Shown: piece after piece, positions 25,878 to 32,506 of the stretch | Numbering within the stretch: position 1 is the first letter of the stretch | How the letters are laid out: each line of letters starts with the position of its first letter | NCBI RefSeq assembly: GCF_000346755.1 | Contig: NZ_ANNV01000034.1 | Span: 1 to 32,506 of the forward strand | From: Pseudomonas sp. CBZ-4 | GTDB taxonomy: Bacteria; Pseudomonadota; Gammaproteobacteria; Pseudomonadales; Pseudomonadaceae | DNA length: 32,506 nucleotides | Direction: 5' to 3' | Notes under the pieces: model-generated | The model's input: the letters and a program-made list of their open reading frames with translations, nothing else | Told to the model about the DNA's origin: nothing | The model's database searches: none | Translations under genes and position numbers: made by a program

Positions 25878-25915
25878 CTTATGTTGGTTTTTGGTTCCAT
25901 TGCTCCCCAAACCCC
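25878..25915 (-). repeat. 38-bp terminal inverted repeat, tnpR side
   Basis: Read inward on the minus strand it starts GGGGTTTGGGGAGCAATGGA and ends in CATAAG. It differs from the inverted copy at 16144-16181 by one base. The following bases are TCCTA, against TACTA before the 16144 copy. Confidence 0.9.
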
Positions 25916-26354
25916 TCCTACAAACCATCCGTTGCGGCCATATAAGACCCTCTTGGGGCTTGTGCATGACGACGAAGTTGCAAACCTCGCTAGGGTTTCG
26001 CGCACAACGGTTAGAAATTGGCGTGAAGCTTTAGGCCGTGAGCTTGCGGAAGCACTGCCGAAAGAACCAGCACAACAGCGAATCAAAAACTGTGTAGGTC
26101 CGTGGCTCGGCTACGAATCACTGTTCGGCACAATGTCAGCTGCGAAAATCAGCCGTGCGGTAGGTGTGCCCTTTGCCATAGTTGAGCAACGGCAAAATTT
26201 TTTGGGTGCAGTACCGTACCAACGGGTTTCAAAACTGGACCGGTACCAGCATTTGGCGGGGCTCATTTCTAATGCCTTGCTGGCAAAACTTGCCGGCGTC
26301 TCAGCGAGTCGGGCCACTGAATTTAGCCGCAGGCTCAAGCAGATCAGCGCCTAA
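25916..26354 (+). pseudogene. 5'-truncated gene for a protein with three HTH-like repeats
   Basis: The plus frame continuing out of the transposon end encodes three related units: YKTLLGLVHDDEVANLARVS-type, YESLFGTMSAAKISRAVGVP-type and YQHLAGLISNALLAKLAGVS-type. Each has an aromatic-x2-Leu start, an LA-G-VS turn and an Arg-rich second helix, about 48 residues apart. This is the pattern of repeated homeodomain-like or HTH modules. The native start is missing because the transposon repeat begins at 25915; the apparent start codon inside the transposon is probably not genuine. I do not recognise a named family. Confidence 0.6.
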
Positions 26355-26355
26355 A

Positions 26356-26400
26356 TTGAAATCTGCCACCGTTGGTGGCCGTCGATCCTCCAGATTTCAA
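26356..26400. terminator. Long nested hairpin after the HTH-repeat gene
   Basis: TTGAAATCTG (26356-26365) pairs perfectly with CAGATTTCAA (26391-26400), and inside it CCACC-GTT-GGTGG (26366-26378) forms a second stem. It lies one base after the stop codon. It may be a terminator or a cruciform site; no T run follows. Confidence 0.5.
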
Positions 26401-26413
26401 CGTAGCGCGTGTT

Positions 26414-26451
26414 GGGGAAGTGAAAGAATTCGGAAAAAATCGTACACTAAA
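26414..26451 (+). repeat. Solitary Tn21/Tn501-type terminal repeat
   Basis: The sequence starts GGGG at 26414 and contains GAATTCGGAAAAAATCGTAC before CACTAA, very close to the Tn501/Tn1721 terminal repeat and to the cassette repeats at 16322 and 18195. The inner side faces the receiver-domain gene. No transposase of that group is near; a degenerate partner may lie at 27033-27073. Confidence 0.8.
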
Positions 26452-26578
26452 GGGATAATGCATAGGGAAAATTAGGGCATCGCAACCGTCGTTCGGATGG
26501 CGGATAATCCTAAAACTTAGTAACCCTAGAACTGATTTGCGCGAGTAGATGTCTTTGGCTAGTTAAGAAGGTGAAAAA

Positions 26579-26995
26579 GTGTACGTTAACCGGGAAGGCC
26601 TATTACCAATTCTGGGCGGAGTCATCATTGTCGAAGATGATCCGACGCTCCGTGAACTGATGGTGGATATCGTCGAGGAGGTAGGGGCTGAGGCATTAGC
26701 ATTTGAAACTGCTGATGATGCGTTAACATATCTTCTGCAATCGCATGAAAAATGCAGGCTAGTGATTGCCGATCATGGGGTCCCTGGACAAATTCAAGGT
26801 ACAGAATTCATTGAAATGGTGAGAGGAAGATGGCCGACGATTGCATCGATTCTGACCTCAGGGGCTTTGATAGATCCTGCATCAGTCCCGCCTTCTACGA
26901 TCTACTTACACAAGCCATGGTCTCTGGATGATCTGATCGGTGCGATGGCATCCCTGCTTCAGCCAGGTTTCCAAATCCAGAAAGCGCAAGAATAG
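26579..26995 (+). CDS. Single-domain response regulator (receiver only)
   Basis: A 138-residue CheY-like receiver. VIIVEDDPTLRELMVDIVEE gives the acidic pair, LVIADHGVPG the phosphorylated Asp, ILTSGAL the conserved Thr/Ser, and IYLHKPWSLDDL the Lys-Pro. There is no output domain. The GTG start at 26579 is supported by AAGAAGG seven bases upstream. It converges on the HD-GYP gene and may relay phosphorylation to the nearby chemoreceptor or c-di-GMP enzymes. A histidine kinase is not in the window. Confidence 0.85.
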   Translation: MYVNREGLLPILGGVIIVEDDPTLRELMVDIVEEVGAEALAFETADDALTYLLQSHEKCRLVIADHGVPGQIQGTEFIEMVRGRWPTIASILTSGALIDPASVPPSTIYLHKPWSLDDLIGAMASLLQPGFQIQKAQE

Positions 26996-27032
26996 AGCTA
27001 TTTTTTGATCTTTTTCATTAACAGCAACGAGC

Positions 27033-27073
27033 CTGTAGCGTACGAGTTTCTCCGTATTTGTTAGAGCAACCGG
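27033..27073 (-). repeat. Possible degenerate partner of the Tn21-type repeat
   Basis: GTAGCGTACGAG-TTTCTCCG at 27035-27054 resembles the inner part of the Tn21/Tn501 repeat in the inverted direction (16 of 21 positions against the 26414 copy). The outer part does not align well and no target duplication is visible. If real, the two ends would bracket the receiver gene. Confidence 0.25.
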
Positions 27074-27100
27074 CGCTCCTACAGTTCTTAGAACCATGAA

Positions 27101-28306
27101 TTAACACCAAAGGTTTTCTAAGTTTTTGAACCCCCACTTTGCTGGATCCTCCCGGCTGACGATACGATCTGTTGTCGAACTTTGTGCTAAATCCACCACC
27201 TGCTCCACAATAGTAGTCTTAGACTTAACTGAGAAGAATACGCGCACAATCGGCCTGCTGAGATGGGTCGGATTTTTCCCAATCACCACGCCCAAATACC
27301 CGGAATGTAATCTAACCAAACTGCCAAGCGGATAAATTCCTACGGTTTTGACAAAGGTATTAAAAAGTTCTTTGTCGAAATGCCCTGTCCATTTCGACAT
27401 ATGCGCGAGAGAGCTAGCGGGATCCCAAGCTTCCTTGTAAGGACGATTGGAGGTAATAGCATCATAAACATCACAGATTGCCGCCATGCGCGCTAAAATA
27501 CTAATTTGTTGGCCTTGGAGGCTGTGCGGATAGCCAGTGCCATCGATCTTCTCATGGTGGTGGAGGCAGACATCTAGAGCGCACTTGGGAATAAGTTCGC
27601 TCTTGAGAAGCATGGCATGACCAAGTTCTGGATGCCTGCGCATTACCGAAAATTCGTCATCAGTAAGCTTACCCGGTTTGTTGAGCACAACTCCCGGAAT
27701 TACTATCTTACCAACGTCGTGTAACAGTCCAGCAATCCCCGCTTCGCGAATCTGCTCGTTATCCAGTCCTAATTGCTGGGCCAAGGCAACCATAAGAGCG
27801 CAAACCGAAACGGAGTGCATATAGGTGTATTCGTCCTTGGTTTTCAGTCGCGCCAGGCCAATGAGAGCGGAGGAGTTCCTCGCCACAGATGTGCTAATTT
27901 CTTCTACGATGGGTAGACATTGTTCTATATCGATAGCTTTTCCGAGGCGGGCCTCATTGAATAACTGCATCACAGCAAGTTTGGAATGGTTGAGAATCTG
28001 CGATGCGCGATGTAGTTCTTCAGCCACCGTAGTAGAAACAGGCGTTGGCGTTGGCAGTGTTTGTGCCGCATAAGTTAGTGGTTCTTTTTGTTCCTGACTC
28101 GGATCCTCAGCTGTTTCGGTGATATCCGTACCTTTTGAACAATCGATCCACACTGCCGAAACTTTGCTGTTTTGCAAAGCCTCTAGGTCAGCCTGATCAT
28201 ACAATACAAATTTTGCCTTCCAAAACGGATGTGATAACCAATTGCCTTCAAGTGATTGGATATACATCCCAAGCCTTACTTGATGTGTGGATATCATTTT
28301 CAGCAT
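27101..28306 (-). CDS. HD-GYP domain c-di-GMP phosphodiesterase
   Basis: A 401-residue protein. An N-terminal DUF3391-type domain (residues 1-55, STHQVRLGMYIQSLEGNW) is followed by a linker and an HD-GYP domain (about 130-330). Metal and catalytic residues are His196-Asp197 in LLHDVGKIVIP, the HHHEKIDGTGYP block at 249-260, and CDVYDAITSNRPYK. Family members hydrolyse c-di-GMP to pGpG or GMP in the cytosol. The gene lies 29 bp after a small ORF in the same direction. Start at ATG 28306; ATG three codons later is an alternative. Confidence 0.93.
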   Translation of the reverse strand: MLKMISTHQVRLGMYIQSLEGNWLSHPFWKAKFVLYDQADLEALQNSKVSAVWIDCSKGTDITETAEDPSQEQKEPLTYAAQTLPTPTPVSTTVAEELHRASQILNHSKLAVMQLFNEARLGKAIDIEQCLPIVEEISTSVARNSSALIGLARLKTKDEYTYMHSVSVCALMVALAQQLGLDNEQIREAGIAGLLHDVGKIVIPGVVLNKPGKLTDDEFSVMRRHPELGHAMLLKSELIPKCALDVCLHHHEKIDGTGYPHSLQGQQISILARMAAICDVYDAITSNRPYKEAWDPASSLAHMSKWTGHFDKELFNTFVKTVGIYPLGSLVRLHSGYLGVVIGKNPTHLSRPIVRVFFSVKSKTTIVEQVVDLAQSSTTDRIVSREDPAKWGFKNLENLWC

Positions 28307-28335
28307 CAGATCTGCTCGACGTAATTGGTTAATGA

Positions 28336-28602
28336 TCAGAGATTTTTCGGGGCTGAATCCACCGGACTTAAAGATGGCGGTGGGTGTCCAAGCGAGCGTA
28401 GCAGTTCTGCTTCAATAGAATTTGGGTCAATTACGCCACGCGCCAACGTATCAGCGAGGTTTTCCAAAAAGCTAGCCAGGGTTGACGGTTCAGGTAGATT
28501 CGGTCCTCCAAGGAGGAGCCATCCCTCCAGAGTGTAGAACGTCGCTAGACGAAGCTTGATAGCTACCGTGACTTTTTTTCTGCTAGCTTTCTGGCGTTGC
28601 AT
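28336..28602 (-). CDS. Small hypothetical protein upstream of the HD-GYP gene
   Basis: An 88-residue protein with a basic N-terminus (MQRQKASRKKVTVAIKLRLA) and a Leu/Pro-rich middle (LLLGGPNLPEPSTLASFLEN). AGGAA lies about a dozen bases upstream of the ATG. It is spaced 29 bp from the HD-GYP start and so may be co-transcribed. No family recognised; it has no clear membrane segment. Confidence 0.5.
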   Translation of the reverse strand: MQRQKASRKKVTVAIKLRLATFYTLEGWLLLGGPNLPEPSTLASFLENLADTLARGVIDPNSIEAELLRSLGHPPPSLSPVDSAPKNL

Positions 28603-28814
28603 TGAATTTATTATTCCTGGACGTCGATATCAGCTTGTTAGCTGCGCAGCAGGGATCTAAAGGTCTAGATTTTACAAAAATTTGTGGGCTCTTGAAACAG
28701 TGTATCACAAAGTCAGAACGGAAATATTGATATTGAGCAATAAATCAGTAAAAATGCACCGGAGTTAAATTTATCCCAGTGAAAAAACACAAAAATTTCA
28801 TCTTCGCAAACTGC

Positions 28815-30506
28815 TTAAAAATCACTCGGCCCCAAGGACAGATGGGTTGGGGAAAAATGTTTAGACCAGCTGATGACGGCCTCTACCGGCATAGGTTTCG
28901 CAAAACCATAGCCTTGTGCGGAGTCGCAACCTAGGCGCATCAAAAGTTTAGCTTGCTCCACTGTCTCCACACCTTCAGCAATAACTTCTCTATTAAATGA
29001 CTTGGCCAAACCAATGATAGCGATCGTCAATAAAAGGCTATTTTTGTCGTCAAGTATTCCACGAATAAAAGATTGATCAATCTTAATTGAATGCGTCTCT
29101 AGTTTTTTAAGATAGCTCAGCGAGGAATATCCAGTGCCAAAATCATCTAATGAAAATGTAACTCCTAGTTTTTTGCATTCATTAATATTTTTAACTACGA
29201 GCGGGATATTTTCCAGCATTACTGATTCGACAATTTCAATATCTAACATCTGTGGTGAGGAATTTGGAAAACGGGATAATAAGTGTTTTAAGGTTTCGAC
29301 AAAATCCTCACGTTGAAAATGTAAGGCTGCTATATTCACCGCTACTGACCATGTTTTTCCAAGCACAGCCCAATTACTGATTTGAGTTAATGCCTGTTCA
29401 ATAACCCAATTGCCAATATCGACAATCAAATTAGTTTGCTCAACAAATGGGATAAAATTTTGCGGATAAATTATTCCCTCTTGCGGGTGCTGCCAACGCA
29501 ATAAAGCTTCATAGCCAGTAATGGTCCCACTGCTCAGATTTATTTTCGGCTGGTAATGCAAGCATAACTCATTATTACGCAAGGCTTTGCTAACGAGTAC
29601 TACAGTTTCGAAGGCTGTTCTGGCTTCATTATCCAGTAATATATTGAACAAATGATAGCAGTCACGACCTCTCAGTTTGGCTCTGTACATTGCCTGGTCG
29701 GCGTGACGGAGGAGCGAGTCGATATCCGCATCATCTTTTGGATAGATGGTCACACCAATACTAGCAGAAATATTAAGTTCTATACCGTCAATTGTATATG
29801 CTAGGGAAAGCGCCGTCAGAATCCTTTGCATGTCCATTTCCAATTCATTCGCATGCATTAACCCCAAAAGGATCACGAACTCATCGCCACCTAATCGCGC
29901 GACGGTGTCTTCGCCGCGAATGATTTTTTTCAGACGTTCGCTTACCTCTACTAACAAACGATCACCTATCGCATGACCGTAGCGATCATTGATCAATTTA
30001 AAGCCATCGAGGTCGAGTATACACACCGCAAGCGAACTATGGTTCCGATGTGCTGTGGCTACAGACTGTTTAAATCGATCGTATAGTAAAGAACGATTAG
30101 GTAAACCAGTTAGCACATCATGATCTGCGCGCCACTGCAGTACTTCCATCAGCTTCCGCTTTTCTGTCACATCAAAGCGGATAGAAACATATTTTTTTAC
30201 GTTGGCTTCGCTATCGTAGGTGGCCACGATAGTACTTTCTACCCAATATAAAGTACCGTCCTTTCGAATATTGCAGATTTCACCTTTCCAAACTTTTCCA
30301 CTTGATATTGTTTTCCACAGTTCCGCAAAAAACTCAGGTGGATGCAAAGATGAATTCAGGATACGATGATTTTTTCCGAGCAACTCGTGCACGCTATATC
30401 CAGAAATAGCACAGAATTGTTCGTTAACATAAGTAATGTTTCCCTGCATGTCCGTCTCTGAAAAGATAGCAGCCGCATCTACTGCCGCACGGTATCCTTG
30501 ACTCAT
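28815..30506 (-). CDS. PAS-GGDEF-EAL c-di-GMP signalling protein
   Basis: A 563-residue cytosolic protein. A PAS domain occupies residues about 8-115 (MQGNITYVNEQFCAISGYS), a GGDEF domain 130-290 and an EAL domain 305-555. The GGDEF motif at 206-210 is intact, with an allosteric RxxD I-site (RGED, 197-200). The EAL side keeps EALLRW (333-338), DDFGTGYSSL (454-463) and EGVET (511-515), so it may be bifunctional (cyclase and phosphodiesterase). It starts 28 bp after the chemoreceptor stop, consistent with one operon. The PAS domain resembles that of the neighbouring Aer-like receptor, suggesting a common input such as redox state. Confidence 0.95.
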   Translation of the reverse strand: MSQGYRAAVDAAAIFSETDMQGNITYVNEQFCAISGYSVHELLGKNHRILNSSLHPPEFFAELWKTISSGKVWKGEICNIRKDGTLYWVESTIVATYDSEANVKKYVSIRFDVTEKRKLMEVLQWRADHDVLTGLPNRSLLYDRFKQSVATAHRNHSSLAVCILDLDGFKLINDRYGHAIGDRLLVEVSERLKKIIRGEDTVARLGGDEFVILLGLMHANELEMDMQRILTALSLAYTIDGIELNISASIGVTIYPKDDADIDSLLRHADQAMYRAKLRGRDCYHLFNILLDNEARTAFETVVLVSKALRNNELCLHYQPKINLSSGTITGYEALLRWQHPQEGIIYPQNFIPFVEQTNLIVDIGNWVIEQALTQISNWAVLGKTWSVAVNIAALHFQREDFVETLKHLLSRFPNSSPQMLDIEIVESVMLENIPLVVKNINECKKLGVTFSLDDFGTGYSSLSYLKKLETHSIKIDQSFIRGILDDKNSLLLTIAIIGLAKSFNREVIAEGVETVEQAKLLMRLGCDSAQGYGFAKPMPVEAVISWSKHFSPTHLSLGPSDF

Positions 30507-30534
30507 TGCTGAACCTCACTAATACCACAAGGCA

Positions 30535-32119
30535 CTATCTATTGAATCGCTCAACCAATGCGTGCAGCCCACGGGATGTGTTTTCAAGTTCACCGCCTCG
30601 AATCACTGCGGCGTGGGCATTTTTCGCTGTTTTCTCAACTGTCCCAGCGACATTGTTGATCTGGCGAGCAATATCCTCCGCGACATGAGCCTGTTCTTCT
30701 GATGCCGCTGCCATTTGCTGGCTCATTCCAGTTATTCTTTCTACGGCCTCACGAATCCCTTGCAGAGCGCTCTGAGCCTCAATAACTTGTCGCACGCCGT
30801 GGTCAGCCTCGCGTATACCCAGTCTCGCAATATCAACGGCCTCATCAGCACCTTTTTTGAGGGTCTCGATGACACTTTGAATTTGTTGAGTTGACACACG
30901 TGTTTTGCTGGCCAAGGCACGAACTTCGTCGGCAACTACCGCAAAACCGCGCCCCTGCTCACCAGCTCTAGCAGCCTCAATAGCTGCGTTGAGTGCAAGT
31001 AAGTTCGTTTGGTCTGCGATCGATTGAATAACCTCTGCTGCAGACATAATTTGCTGCGTTTCACTGGCAAGGTTATCCACGGCAGTACTGATATTCGTTA
31101 CTGTAGTCGCAAGAAGCTGTATCGCTTCTCGGGACGTACCAGCGACTTTATCCCCTTGTTCGGCCAATTCATTCGCAGTTTGCGCTTCAGTTGCCGTTTG
31201 CTGCACATGCCCGGCGACTTCATTGATCGATGCTGCCATCTCCGTCATGGCAGCGGCCGTCATGTCCGTTTCAGCTCTCTGTTCAAGTAAGGCATGCTCT
31301 GTTTGGTTAGAGAGTAGGGAGGAGTCAGCAGCAGCTTCGGCTACTTGGCTAGCTAGATCGCCTAACCGAGTAAGTGCGGTTTTAAGGCGTGCATCCTCAC
31401 TGATCAATATCATTTCCAATCGTGCAGAAGGGCCGTAGCTATCGCTGTACGTGAGGGCACTAATAGGATCTGAAAATGCATTGGGAACACTTTGAATGAT
31501 CCGGTGAAGAAGTTTTCCCTGATTAGTATACGACCACCAGCCCATCGCAAGAAAAAGTACGGCTGTTATTGCTTGAGCTGCCAGACTCGGGAGTAGAATT
31601 GAGGCGCAAACCGCAAACGTTGCGGCGGTCATAGGTAAAGCTAGTCTTGCGAGGAATACTCCACAGTGATGATGCCCTGGAGTGGCCTCTTTGCCTGTGC
31701 GCAAGCGAGCATAAAGCTTTTGTGCACGCTCTATTTGTTCACGACTTGGCTTGACTCGAACGGACTCATAACCAGTTAAGGCGCCGTTTTCAACAATCGG
31801 CGTGACATAGGCGCTGACCCAATAATAGTCACCATTTTTGCAACGATTTTTTACAATACCCATCCAGCTTTTGCCAGACTTTAGATAACTCCACATCAGC
31901 CCAAAAACAGCTGGGGGCATATCGGGATGGCGAACCAAGTTATGTGGGCTGCCCACAAGTTCTTCACGCGTATAGCCGCTTATGCTCGCAAATTCATCAT
32001 TGCAGTAAATGATCTTACCGCTAGGATCGGTAGCTGAAATCAAACGTTCTGAACCGGGAAATACCTGTTCAACAGACGTGACTGACCGGCTGACCGAATG
32101 ACCGACTGACCGAATTCAT
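30535..32119 (-). CDS. Aer-like PAS chemoreceptor (MCP), start codon out of frame via 8-bp repeats
   Basis: A methyl-accepting chemotaxis protein of the aerotaxis-receptor type. The PAS domain has [20 protein letters not shown] and [15 protein letters not shown]. About 40 hydrophobic residues follow ([20 protein letters not shown] and [10 protein letters not shown]). The signalling helix bundle has [20 protein letters not shown] and [15 protein letters not shown]. Homologues begin M-x-NNQPVT..FP..RLIS. Here [13 protein letters not shown] is in frame with the body, but the only suitable ATG (32119) is in another frame, separated by four 8-bp repeats. The in-frame stretch has only a late TTG start (32043), which would delete the PAS N-cap. 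Confidence 0.85.
32081..32112. repeat. Four tandem 8-bp repeats in the 5' coding region of the chemoreceptor
   Basis: The plus strand reads ACTGACCG, GCTGACCG, AATGACCG, ACTGACCG (32081-32112); six of eight positions are constant. The array lies between the ATG at 32119 and the conserved receptor sequence. Gain of one copy or loss of two would restore the reading frame. Confidence 0.88.
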
Positions 32120-32140
32120 GATTAGATTACCTAGGCGAGC

Positions 32141-32165
32141 ATGATGTCACAATAACATCATTTTT
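32141..32165. promoter_or_regulatory. Palindrome with T run upstream of the chemoreceptor
   Basis: ATGATGT (32141-32147) and ACATCAT (32155-32161) are perfect inverted arms with a 7-bp spacer, followed on the plus strand by five T. It could be an operator in the chemoreceptor promoter or a weak plus-strand terminator. TTGACA-like and TATTGACTA boxes nearby (32170-32205) may be promoter parts. Confidence 0.4.
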
Positions 32166-32242
32166 AGGGGTTGACAATCTGCGCCGAATTAGCTATTGAC
32201 TAAATTTTGTTGGAGTGGTATTGCATTAGCAGAAATCATCCA

Positions 32243-32506
32243 CTAGCTAGGACTATGGTCACAGTCGCGCTGATCTCTGACTTCATGAATCTGTTCAATC
32301 ACGAGCATAAGCTTGTCAAACTCCAGAAAAATCGAATCAGCTAGATCGTTGTATCCGCAGTTTTTGAGTAACGTAGCTTGCTCCTTCATTTCGTTAGCTA
32401 TGTCTAGAAGCCTAGAAGCTTGTCGATTGAGAACTGCCTGACTGAAGCTATGGATCAACGTCTGTTGCCGCTGACCGAAAACTGACCCAGTAGAGGCTGT
32501 TCTGCC
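32243..32506 (-). CDS. Small helical protein, probably running past the window edge
   Basis: The minus frame ending at 32243 encodes SFSQAVLNRQASRLLDIANE, MKEQATLLKNCGYNDLADSI and FLEFDKLMLVIEQIHEVRDQ, predicted as amphipathic helices. A TTG at 32458 would give 71 residues, but the frame stays open to the window end, so the true start may lie outside. No family recognised. It precedes the chemoreceptor in the same direction. Confidence 0.45.
   Translation of the reverse strand, partial: GRTASTGSVFGQRQQTLIHSFSQAVLNRQASRLLDIANEMKEQATLLKNCGYNDLADSIFLEFDKLMLVIEQIHEVRDQRDCDHSPS

Larger units (their letters stand above)
21110..25915. mobile_element. Tn3-family transposon with TA module and long resolvase; tnpA-side IR missing
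   Basis: The order is tnpA (minus, amber-interrupted), PIN toxin (minus), RHH antitoxin (minus), a divergent regulatory/res region, tnpR (plus), then a 38-bp terminal repeat at 25878-25915. Toxin-antitoxin genes placed between tnpA and tnpR are a recognised feature of several Tn3-family groups. No copy of the terminal repeat lies beyond the tnpA stop, so this end is lost. An inverted copy of the tnpR-side end at 16144 could serve as a distant partner. Confidence 0.85.

Noticed and set aside
16139..25920. TACTA/TCCTA as a target duplication of a composite transposon
   Set aside because: The pentamers differ by one base, and the two ends come from diverged copies, so a single insertion event is not shown.
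32462..32506. CTGACCG / CTGACCC boxes at the right edge as an IS end
   Set aside because: Only two partial copies at the window edge, inside an open reading frame; not enough to call an insertion sequence.

Overview
The window looks like a mosaic accessory region (genomic island or plasmid segment) from Pseudomonas or a close relative. The protein sequences (FrmR, class III alcohol dehydrogenase, Aer-like chemoreceptor, IS21 and IS5 transposases, Tn4651-type TnpS/TnpT) all read as pseudomonad types. The left 26 kb is GC-rich. From about 26.4 kb to the end the DNA is visibly more AT-rich, which suggests a different origin. No tRNA, rRNA or CRISPR array was seen. The first 12 bases are a pure G run, probably a contig-end artefact.

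Layout. (1) 1-6.4 kb: a decayed IS21-family istA interrupted by a Tn4651-type Tn3-family transposon (tnpA, tnpS tyrosine recombinase, divergent tnpT coiled-coil protein, with a resolution site between tnpS and tnpT). (2) 6.4-7.5 kb: a broken chrA chromate transporter gene and a scrap of nhaA. (3) 7.7-12.1 kb: a set of plus-strand oxidoreductase genes (quinone-oxidoreductase-like MDR enzyme, ABM-fold monooxygenase, old yellow enzyme, ArsR regulator, LLM flavin oxidoreductase, truncated acuI/yhdH). Most units carry their own hairpin, and a similar AT-rich motif lies upstream of several. (4) 12.1-13.25 kb: scars of tyrosine integrases and an IS5 element. (5) 13.5-15.75 kb: formaldehyde module frmR-frmA behind a triple 23-bp operator-like array, with a convergent alkB-type DNA dealkylase. 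(6) 16.1-25.9 kb: a region bounded by two inverted copies of the same Tn3-family end. It holds a non-autonomous chrA-padR cassette (38-bp Tn21/Tn501-type inverted repeats, perfect 5-bp target duplication, no transposase), a sulP-usp pair, and a Tn3-family transposon with an amber-interrupted tnpA, a PIN/RHH toxin-antitoxin pair and a long serine resolvase. (7) 25.9-32.5 kb: an interrupted HTH-repeat gene, a lone Tn21-type end, and an AT-rich signalling block (receiver-only protein, HD-GYP, small protein, PAS-GGDEF-EAL, Aer-like MCP, small helical protein).

Working together: regions 3 and 5 look like a reactive-electrophile defence set (enone/quinone reduction, formaldehyde oxidation, alkylation repair). 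Region 6 adds chromate efflux, anion transport and a stress protein. Region 7 would couple a PAS-type redox or energy sensor to c-di-GMP turnover. The most interesting points are the precisely bounded chrA-padR cassette, an octanucleotide repeat that puts the chemoreceptor start codon out of frame (possible phase variation), the 23-bp operator array before frmR, and the shared motif in the electrophile gene set.
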